From: Gammaproteobacteria bacterium
GTDB lineage: Bacteria > Pseudomonadota > Gammaproteobacteria > Acidiferrobacterales > Acidiferrobacteraceae
Direction: 5' to 3'
Assembly: GCA_028064935.1 (NCBI GenBank)
Contig: JAPTWT010000233.1
Span: forward strand, 1-20,545
DNA: 20,545 nt
The notes beneath the pieces were generated by a model. That model made no database searches. It was given only the letters and a program-made list of their open reading frames with translations, and was not told where the DNA came from. The position numbers were made by a program, and so were the translations under genes. Of this stretch, positions 14,222 through 19,119 are shown one piece after another (within the stretch, counting starts at the first letter, position 1; the number at the start of each line of letters is the position of its first letter).

Positions 14222-15055
14222 TTACGAGTAATCCGTCGTATCCTGCACACTCACAAAGCCCGCTTCTACGCTCCCTATGGGGCCGAACTGCGTCGTCACC
14301 GTGGTGTTCAAACTCCCCACGAGGTCCAGCATGACCTGCGCGAAGTAAAAGGCCGGGGACTCCTCATCCTTCGTCTTCTGCGAGGAATAGGCTTGGTACA
14401 TAAAGCGGGTGTCGTCCCATATCTGCCCGAAGACGAGCGGCGCCATGCTGCTGAAGACACTGATGATCGCATCGCGGTAATACTCACGCTCCTGAGCGGA
14501 GTAACTGAGCACCGTCATGCTAAACCGCCGCCGGACCTGGGCGGTAAGCGTCCATTCGTTGGTCTGAGACGCATTCACACCCTGGCCGATCGGAGCCTCT
14601 TCCATCACCGGGCCGTAGTCGAGATTGATCGTAATAATGGGCAGAGCGGGCGATCCGCCGAAGGTGAGCGGCATGGCATGCAGCACCTGCGGACGCACAA
14701 ACCCCCTCGGAAGGACCATGTTCGTGAAGGCCGCCTGCATCATGCGCAGTAACAGGGACAGGATTTTGTCCTGGTTGATCGTCAAGGCCGCTGCGGGCAG
14801 GATCGGGCCCGACTCCACTTGTCCGTTGGCGTCCGTCACGCGATAGAGATATGTCGTCTGCGCGTCGAGCGGGGCGTTCATCAGATCCCCGGTGTCGATC
14901 CACAGGGACAGCGGATCGCCGGAGTAGAGGGTTTGCCAGACGGGCGACGCGCTCTGTACGGCGCGCTCCAGCGTCATGGTCGTGTCCGCATCGATATTCA
15001 GGGTGATGATGCCCCCGGTCGGGAGGGGCTGGGCAATGAGGGACGGCATGGGCAA
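14222..15055 (-). CDS. Probable tail terminator or tail completion protein
   Basis: This 277-residue protein starts at ATG 15055 with AGGG about 7 nt upstream. The first 90 residues are strand-rich with a fibronectin-like feel (WQTLYSGDPLSLWID, TTYLYRVTDANGQ). From about residue 95 the pattern changes to that of tail completion proteins: KILSLLLRMMQAAF, PLTFGGSPALPIITINLDYG, MEEAPIGQG, then MTVLSYSAQEREYYRDAIISV. In that family a segment listing conserved Pro/Ile/Glu/Gly ('E..IG') precedes 'V.S....ER..LRD.I'. Upstream lie head-completion candidates and downstream the sheath, so a role capping the tail tube and sheath is likely. The extra N-terminal domain is unusual for that role. Terminators stand on both sides, so it needs its own promoter or antitermination. 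Confidence 0.55.
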   Translation of the reverse strand: MPMPSLIAQPLPTGGIITLNIDADTTMTLERAVQSASPVWQTLYSGDPLSLWIDTGDLMNAPLDAQTTYLYRVTDANGQVESGPILPAAALTINQDKILSLLLRMMQAAFTNMVLPRGFVRPQVLHAMPLTFGGSPALPIITINLDYGPVMEEAPIGQGVNASQTNEWTLTAQVRRRFSMTVLSYSAQEREYYRDAIISVFSSMAPLVFGQIWDDTRFMYQAYSSQKTKDEESPAFYFAQVMLDLVGSLNTTVTTQFGPIGSVEAGFVSVQDTTDYS

Positions 15056-15086
15056 CCCTGCACGAAAAACCCTACTTTACCACGGC

Positions 15087-15112
15087 AAAAAAATCCCCGC
15101 ACGAAGGCGGGG
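15087..15112 (-). terminator. Rho-independent terminator after the regulator operon
   Basis: On the minus strand CCCCGC-CTTCGT-GCGGGG forms a 6-bp GC stem followed by A and seven Ts. It lies 33 nt after the stop of the 69-residue gene and 32 nt before the start of the probable tail-terminator gene, so it separates the regulator genes from the structural gene. Confidence 0.9.
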
Positions 15113-15144
15113 ACAAGGGCCTGCCAGGGGGGGCAGGGAGGAGA

Positions 15145-15354
15145 CTATTGGAGCGGTGTTCCTTCGGGGGCTGGGGAGGGGGACTCGTCCCCTTCTTCGA
15201 CGTTTACAAAGCCGTGGAGCGGGCCCACATAGTTGATGGTGGCTACGGGCCCCCAACACTCCTCGGCGAAAACAATAGCATCGTGCATATTCGGGGCGAT
15301 GACCACGCGGTTTACGCGGTCTAGGCTGATGACTTGGAAGACGCTCGGCAGCAT
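15145..15354 (-). CDS. Small protein (69 aa) coupled to the Cro-like gene, function unknown
   Basis: The start chosen is ATG 15354, which overlaps the TGA of the Cro-like gene (TGATG). A longer frame extends upstream, but its first 30 residues lie antisense-free inside the regulator gene in another frame and look like low-complexity read-through. The protein begins MLPSVFQVISLDRVNRVVIA, followed by PNMHDAIVFAEECWGPVATI, which suggests a small alpha/beta domain. It then has an acidic Glu/Ser/Pro-rich tail (NVEEGDESPSPAPEG). No family is recognised. Translational coupling to a Cro/YdaS-type regulator suggests a linked role, such as a partner or modulator of the regulator. That is inference from position only. 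A strong terminator follows. Confidence 0.65.
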   Translation of the reverse strand: MLPSVFQVISLDRVNRVVIAPNMHDAIVFAEECWGPVATINYVGPLHGFVNVEEGDESPSPAPEGTPLQ

Positions 15355-15536
15355 CAGTCGTCCATCCCTGGGCGGAAATAACTCGCCGGCTTGCCTGTCT
15401 GTTCCTTCAGGAGGCGCGCGCGCTTTTTCGGCACCTGCTTCCACTTGTAGACCGCCTGCCGGGAGATGCCTACGAGCGCCGCCACCTCTCGGTGGCCGCC
15501 TAGTTCCTCAATGATAGCTCGGGTGTGTCGGTCCAT
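15354..15536 (-). CDS. Cro/YdaS-like helix-turn-helix regulator, apparently leaderless
   Basis: This 60-residue protein reads as a complete small helix-turn-helix: IIEELGGHREVAALVGIS (helices 1-2), RQAVYKWKQVPKKRARLL (recognition helix and the conserved W..vP..R), then KEQTGKPASYFRPGM. The pattern GG...vA..vGis.qAvykW..vP..Ra..le..tG.....lRP is typical of phage Cro and YdaS-like proteins, which repress or switch phage promoters. There is no Shine-Dalgarno before the ATG. A good promoter upstream (TTGACA, 17 bp, TAATAT) would start transcription at or next to the A of the ATG, giving a leaderless mRNA, as known for lambda cI from PRM. No partner CI repressor is seen in the window. Confidence 0.85.
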   Translation of the reverse strand: MDRHTRAIIEELGGHREVAALVGISRQAVYKWKQVPKKRARLLKEQTGKPASYFRPGMDD

Positions 15537-15543
15537 GGGTGTG

Positions 15544-15572
15544 ATATTAACCGCTTACCGGAGGGGTGTCAA
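15544..15572 (-). promoter_or_regulatory. Sigma70-type promoter for the Cro-like gene
   Basis: On the minus strand a perfect -35 TTGACA (15572-15567) is followed by a 17-bp spacer and TAATAT (15549-15544). The ATG at 15536 lies 7 nt after the -10, where transcription should begin. The -35 overlaps the TGA of the RHH gene. Confidence 0.6.
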
Positions 15573-15730
15573 CTATTATGCCCCTTCCGATTAAGCTGCC
15601 CCCGAATGAGCATTTCGATCCACCCCGTAACACTCATACCCTCTCGGTCCGCCGCTTCCTGAACTTCACGCTTCATTTTCTCGGAGACCCGGCACTCTAT
15701 TTTCTCGGTTCTGATCTTCTTGCGCTGCAT
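15569..15730 (-). CDS. Ribbon-helix-helix (Arc/CopG-like) regulator
   Basis: Translating the minus strand from ATG 15730 to TGA 15569 gives a 53-residue basic protein. It has the whole ribbon-helix-helix layout: a strand (about residues 9-16, EKIECRVS), helix A (17-31, EKMKREVQEAADREG), a GMS turn, and helix B (33-47, SVTGWIEMLIRGQLN). Such proteins bind DNA as dimers through the paired strands, usually at short tandem or inverted repeats near their own promoter. The ribosome binding site is AGGA about 8 nt upstream. It is divergent from the nuclease gene at 15790. The gap holds two CATGACANNTGT direct repeats, the first overlapping this start codon, so autoregulation plus control of the nuclease is likely. 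The call is strong from the fold pattern although the protein is very short. Confidence 0.8.
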   Translation of the reverse strand: MQRKKIRTEKIECRVSEKMKREVQEAADREGMSVTGWIEMLIRGQLNRKGHNS

Positions 15731-15749
15731 GACAGTTGTCCTGTATAAT
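15720..15749 (+). promoter_or_regulatory. Promoter for the nuclease gene
   Basis: A perfect TATAAT at 15744-15749 has TTGCGC 18 bp upstream (15720-15725) as a partial -35. The ATG of the nuclease lies 41 nt after the -10. The -35 lies inside the RHH gene, and the -10 sits between two direct repeats. Confidence 0.6.
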
Positions 15750-15765
15750 GGCCCATGACAAGTGT
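15728..15765. repeat. Two CATGACANNTGT direct repeats (probable operator)
   Basis: CATGACAGTTGT (15728-15739) and CATGACAAGTGT (15754-15765) agree at 10 of 12 positions and are 26 bp apart. They flank the nuclease -10 box, and the first covers the RHH start codon. The first also contains the dyad GACA-GT-TGTC. Tandem short sites of this type suit a ribbon-helix-helix repressor; binding is inferred. Confidence 0.5.
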
Positions 15766-15789
15766 ACCACTAACCACGGAGAGACAACA

Positions 15790-16374
15790 ATGACGAGGAA
15801 AACGATCACCTTCACAGACCACCTCATTCAGGCCACGCTGGCTTCTGCCTTAAAGAAGATTGTAGGCGAGGAAAACTGGCTTGGAGAGGAAGTGCGTGTA
15901 CCGGACACACGGTATCGTTGGGATATGATGTTTAAGGCCAACGGTAAGACGTTTGTCGTGGAGTTCGACGGTGACTCGCATTACCGAGATAGCCTAGTGA
16001 TCCGAAAGGACCGCGAAAAGGACGAAATCGCTAAGAAGATGGGGTACACCGTTGTTCGTGTCCCTTACTTTGTCCAGTTGACCACCGAGACTCTGCACCA
16101 CTGGTTCGGACTGGATGCCGATATTGTTCAGGAGTTTCCCCACGGTTTCATCAAATCCAAAGTATATCCAGCGTCATTCTGTGCTATGGGAGTATGGCGA
16201 TTCGAGTACGAAGTGTATCAGCTCCCGTTCCCTGTGTTCACGGCGATTATGGACTCCTTATTCGATCGCACAGACGAACTGAATTATAACCTTAATTATA
16301 CGTTTGGAGAAGCTTTGTCCGACTTTTTAGATGATGTCCTCGGCAAGAACGACGAGGCGAAGGATACAAACTAA
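15790..16374 (+). CDS. PD-(D/E)XK-type nuclease, DUF559/Vsr-like
   Basis: The start chosen is ATG 15790, with GGAGAG about 8 nt upstream, giving 194 residues; the longer frame upstream runs through the promoter. Residues 43-95 hold the nuclease core. RWDMMF supplies D45, KTFVVEFDGDSHYRD supplies E58, D60 and H64, RKDREKDEIAKKMG follows, and GYTVVRVPYF supplies R90. This is the D...E.DG..H...D..R...l...Gy.vvRv pattern of the DUF559/very-short-patch-repair-like nucleases, a group that includes phage and homing enzymes. The C-terminal half (about 100-194) is not recognised. It is transcribed against the structural genes from its own promoter, looks AT-richer than its neighbours, and its stop overlaps a structural gene's stop. 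A mobile or defence/exclusion role is plausible. Confidence 0.72.
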   Translation: MTRKTITFTDHLIQATLASALKKIVGEENWLGEEVRVPDTRYRWDMMFKANGKTFVVEFDGDSHYRDSLVIRKDREKDEIAKKMGYTVVRVPYFVQLTTETLHHWFGLDADIVQEFPHGFIKSKVYPASFCAMGVWRFEYEVYQLPFPVFTAIMDSLFDRTDELNYNLNYTFGEALSDFLDDVLGKNDEAKDTN

Positions 16375-16946
16375 GTATGCCTCCCAAATTGCTGCTCAAG
16401 CATCCGCGCCAGGATCTCCGCCGGGGCGTAGGGCTTCATGGCCGGGATGATCCACGGGGCGGAACCGGGGCGATCGGACATGGTGCGGAAGCGGACGTTC
16501 CCGAACCGCCGCTCCTTCGTCTCGACGGACAGCATTTTCATCGCGCTGCCCGACATGCCGGGCACTAACTGCTCCGTGCTCTCATCGTTCTTCAAGGGGA
16601 TGATGCGGTATAGATGCCCCTCGGAGTCCATGCGCGTGTTCTTCCCCCCGCCGAGCATGTACGGCTTCAACTCCGTCTCCGGGCGACCATACTCAATGGG
16701 CCGCACCGACGGGTGTTCTTTGGGGTCCTCCTCAGTCCATATCTCCGCGGTGCGCATCCCTACCTTCCACTGGATGGCCGAGGCGTAGTCGCCCGTGGGA
16801 TGGCGGAGCAGACGGCCGCCCGGACCGCCTAGCGCGCGCCGCCCGACGGCAAACTCCACCCACATGCGATAGGTCTCCATCGCCGCCTCGCCGATCTCCT
16901 CGGGCGAGAGGGCGGTTTTGACATAGTAGGTCTTGTTAAAGGCCAC
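16371..16946 (-). CDS. HK97 gp10-like neck or tail completion protein
   Basis: The start chosen is GTG 16946, which overlaps the end of the upstream gene (GTGGCCTTTAA) and gives 191 residues. The frame stays open to 17051, but the added residues are Arg/Ser/Cys-rich shadow of the gene above. Elements include ETYRMWVEFAVGRRALGGP, LLRHPTGDYASAIQWKVG, and the C-terminal VRFRTMSDRPGSAPWIIPAM followed by a helix to the end. The 'fRTmS..pgs..Wi.Pg' ending is typical of HK97 gp10-like and Mu morphogenesis proteins at the head-tail joint. It lies after two other neck candidates and, apart from the island, before the tail terminator, the normal order. The exact start and family are moderately sure. 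Confidence 0.62.
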   Translation of the reverse strand: MAFNKTYYVKTALSPEEIGEAAMETYRMWVEFAVGRRALGGPGGRLLRHPTGDYASAIQWKVGMRTAEIWTEEDPKEHPSVRPIEYGRPETELKPYMLGGGKNTRMDSEGHLYRIIPLKNDESTEQLVPGMSGSAMKMLSVETKERRFGNVRFRTMSDRPGSAPWIIPAMKPYAPAEILARMLEQQFGRHT

Positions 16947-17724
16947 CGGGGAGGGCCTGCGGTGAGAAGGGCGAGGCCCCGTTGCGCGTGCGCGTCCAGA
17001 GGTCGAGCAGTTGGCAGTGCAGACGCAGGGGAAGGGCCGCCCCCTCCGCACCCAGGGGACGGTAATGCGGCGCGCCGCCCGAGGCCCGGAAGACGATGTA
17101 CACCGGAGACGCCTCGTACTCCACCGTGTAGGCGGTGCCGGGGCCGTACTGCGGGTCGGTGAGCGTCACCATACCGCTGGAGGCGGTATAGGCGACGTCT
17201 TCGACGACACTGCGGGTGTTGGGGTCATAGACCCGCACGGCGCCGCTGGAGGCCAGAGAGAGCGACTGCTGATAAGGCAGCGTCATATCACGGCCCATGA
17301 CGAGCGTGGTGTTGAACCGCTGGCGGGCCTGGACCTCTAGGAAGGCGTCAAAGACCGAGGCCTGTTGCCAGACCTGCGTTTCGGAGGGTGGGATCGTAAT
17401 AACAGGATTCCCTGTCCAGACGCCCCCCTCCGTGGAGTTCATCGTCGATCCGGGCTCCGGGCCGAAGTTCGTGCGCCCGATGTGCGTGAGCAGTCCGAAG
17501 AAAGGGGCGGCAAACGCATCCCAGTACACTCCCCGGCCGCCGCACGAGGAACAGCCAGGGTCGGGTGATCCCGGCACGTCGGTGTTGCCTAAAGTACACG
17601 GACATTGGTGCCCCTTGGCCCATTGGAGCTCGACCCCGTACTGGCCTATGAGGGCGCTGAAGGGGCTTCCCGGCAGCACATAAGGGGAAGCCGGGGGGAA
17701 GAAGGGGCTGGTTCCGTTCGCCAT
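16936..17724 (-). CDS. Neck/head-completion protein with a four-cysteine zinc-ribbon-like motif
   Basis: This 262-residue protein starts at ATG 17724, overlapping the upstream TAA (TAATG). Residues about 36-68 hold cysteines 41, 43, 58 and 61 in C-x-C-x14-C-x2-C-GGRG, reminiscent of zinc ribbons and DnaJ CxxCxGxG elements. The rest is beta-rich: VWTGNPVITIPPSETQVWQQ, RDMTLPYQQSLSL, ASSGAVRVYDPNT, GTAYTVEYEASPVYIVF. Its place between a probable adaptor and a gp10-like gene suggests a head-closure or connector role. The Cys cluster fits a metal-stabilised structural protein. I do not recognise the exact family, and zinc binding is inferred from spacing alone. Confidence 0.6.
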   Translation of the reverse strand: MANGTSPFFPPASPYVLPGSPFSALIGQYGVELQWAKGHQCPCTLGNTDVPGSPDPGCSSCGGRGVYWDAFAAPFFGLLTHIGRTNFGPEPGSTMNSTEGGVWTGNPVITIPPSETQVWQQASVFDAFLEVQARQRFNTTLVMGRDMTLPYQQSLSLASSGAVRVYDPNTRSVVEDVAYTASSGMVTLTDPQYGPGTAYTVEYEASPVYIVFRASGGAPHYRPLGAEGAALPLRLHCQLLDLWTRTRNGASPFSPQALPGGL

Positions 17725-18707
17725 TAGAGGGTAATCATCTGCGGGCCGGTGATCTTATTGAACACCAGCTGGAGGAGGTCCTGGCGCATCTTCGTCCAGT
17801 ATTCTATGAGCCCCGAGTAGGCCCCTTTGTCGCTCCACTTGGTTGAATACTGGAGGCCGTCCACGGTGATGCCGTACTCCTTCGCGCCGTAGTTGATCGT
17901 GCCCTGCACAGTGGACAGTGCCTGAATGGCGGCTTGTGCTAATACAAGCTGCTTCACAAAGCTAAAGCGGCTGTTGTAGTCCGATGATTCGAGGCCCGCC
18001 GTATATTGGAACCAGAGGCCACCAGGAATAGACTCGGCGAACCCCATGAAAGCTAATTGCATAGCAAACAGGGGGAGCATCTGGACGTTCGCTGCGGGCA
18101 CCAAGCGCACCAAACCGAAATCATGATCCTCGACGTACCACGTCGGCGGCACGCGAAAGAAGTCATTGAGCAGCGGATAGATATAGGCGATATTCTTCAC
18201 CGCCGTGTACGCCCCGGTATAGAACTCGGCGACCTTGATCGGTCGATAGCGCAGGGACTGCACCATCCACCCTTCGTCCTGCGCGCGCGTGAAGAAGAAA
18301 TCGTAGGCGGCGTCTTCGAGGTCATAGTCCACGCCGAGCGTCTGGACCTGCCCCACGCCCGACACCTGTAGGCCGGTCGCCAAGGTGGCCGCGGGTTGCC
18401 GCGTCGGCGGACTCGCCACCCAGGTGAGCGTCAAAAGCAGGCCGGTCTCCTGCTCCACCCAGTCCTCCGCCCAGCGTATCCATTGCAACAGCGTCGTGTC
18501 AGGGATCGGAACCGGTGGGTTGCCGTACACCTGGATCGGCACGCCGGTAAAGGACTTCAGATCGGCCGGCATCAGTCCCGTTTTGGTCGGCGCGCCGGAG
18601 GGGTAAGTCACAACAGACGGCGCTGCCAGATTCGATCGGTCCCACGTCCAGATGGCCTTCGTAGGGACGAGCGGCGCGTCGGTGTTGCTCTGCATCAATT
18701 CCGGCAT
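17724..18707 (-). CDS. Probable neck/adaptor protein
   Basis: This 327-residue protein begins at ATG 18707. Visible elements are LLQWIRWAEDWVEQETGLLL (about residues 89-108, a helix as in gp6-like adaptors), YDFFFTRAQDEGWMVQSLRY, a Tyr/Pro-rich centre (YIYPLLNDFFRVPPTWYVED), and helical C-terminal parts (SFVKQLVLAQAAIQALSTVQ, LIEYWTKMRQDLLQLVFNKI). The mixture of helices and a Tyr/Trp-rich strand region suits a head-tail connector. In the usual order such a gene follows the capsid and precedes head closure. The capsid is not in the window, so the call rests on synteny and general pattern. Its stop overlaps the next start by one base. Confidence 0.5.
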   Translation of the reverse strand: MPELMQSNTDAPLVPTKAIWTWDRSNLAAPSVVTYPSGAPTKTGLMPADLKSFTGVPIQVYGNPPVPIPDTTLLQWIRWAEDWVEQETGLLLTLTWVASPPTRQPAATLATGLQVSGVGQVQTLGVDYDLEDAAYDFFFTRAQDEGWMVQSLRYRPIKVAEFYTGAYTAVKNIAYIYPLLNDFFRVPPTWYVEDHDFGLVRLVPAANVQMLPLFAMQLAFMGFAESIPGGLWFQYTAGLESSDYNSRFSFVKQLVLAQAAIQALSTVQGTINYGAKEYGITVDGLQYSTKWSDKGAYSGLIEYWTKMRQDLLQLVFNKITGPQMITL

Positions 18708-18710
18708 GGA

Positions 18711-19067
18711 CTAGCGCCTCTTCTTCGAGGAAAGGTTCTTGCCCCGCCCAATGAAAGAGGGGGGGTCCAGGGGATCAACGGGGGGCACCTTCTTCTCCGC
18801 GGGCCTCTCGACTACGGGGGGCGGAACAGGCGCGGGCGGCGGCGCAGGGGCTGACTCCGGGGGAGCGGATACGACGCGGCCCATTGCCTCCACCAGGACA
18901 TCGTGATGGCGAAGCAGCGCCGGAAGATCCGCGATCTCGCCGGTAGAGACAAAGTGCGACCCTCGCCAGACAAAGCGCGTGCCTTCCAGGGCCATGACCA
19001 GGCGGCCCATGCGGCGCCACCGATTATGGAGGTCGGAGGCTGGTTTAATCGTTGCGTGATAGTGCAT
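18711..19067 (-). CDS. Small proline-rich protein in the head-neck region
   Basis: This 118-residue protein starts at ATG 19067 with AGGGG about 10 nt upstream. Residues 1-68 look folded: MHYHATIKPASDLHNRWRRM, RLVMALEGTRFVWRGSHFVS, then a helix ADLPALLRHHDVLVEAMGRV. Residues about 70-103 are a Pro/Ala/Val-rich, probably disordered linker, and the end is basic (GRGKNLSSKKRR). It is 4 nt from the adaptor-like gene and on the same strand. Comparable small genes between capsid and adaptor encode head-decoration or completion proteins, but no family is recognised here. The compact SH3-like start plus a flexible tail is a description, not a function. Confidence 0.5.
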   Translation of the reverse strand: MHYHATIKPASDLHNRWRRMGRLVMALEGTRFVWRGSHFVSTGEIADLPALLRHHDVLVEAMGRVVSAPPESAPAPPPAPVPPPVVERPAEKKVPPVDPLDPPSFIGRGKNLSSKKRR

Positions 19068-19096
19068 GGCGGGCCGCCCCTAGCGAGAGTTTCCTC

Positions 19097-19112
19097 AGTG
19101 AATAGTATCACA
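19097..19112. repeat. CRP-like palindrome in a short intergenic gap
   Basis: AGTGA-ATAGTA-TCACA resembles the TGTGA-N6-TCACA half-site pattern of CRP-family regulators. It sits in the 52-nt gap between the HNH gene and the proline-rich gene. No promoter was identified beside it, so it may be chance. Confidence 0.2.
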
Positions 19113-19119
19113 AAGGCGA

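Noticed and set aside
16947..17051. Extension of the gp10-like gene to a start at 17051
   Set aside because: The added residues (CVCTANCSTSGRARATGPRP) look like an out-of-frame shadow of the upstream gene; the overlapping GTG at 16946 fits the operon's pattern better.
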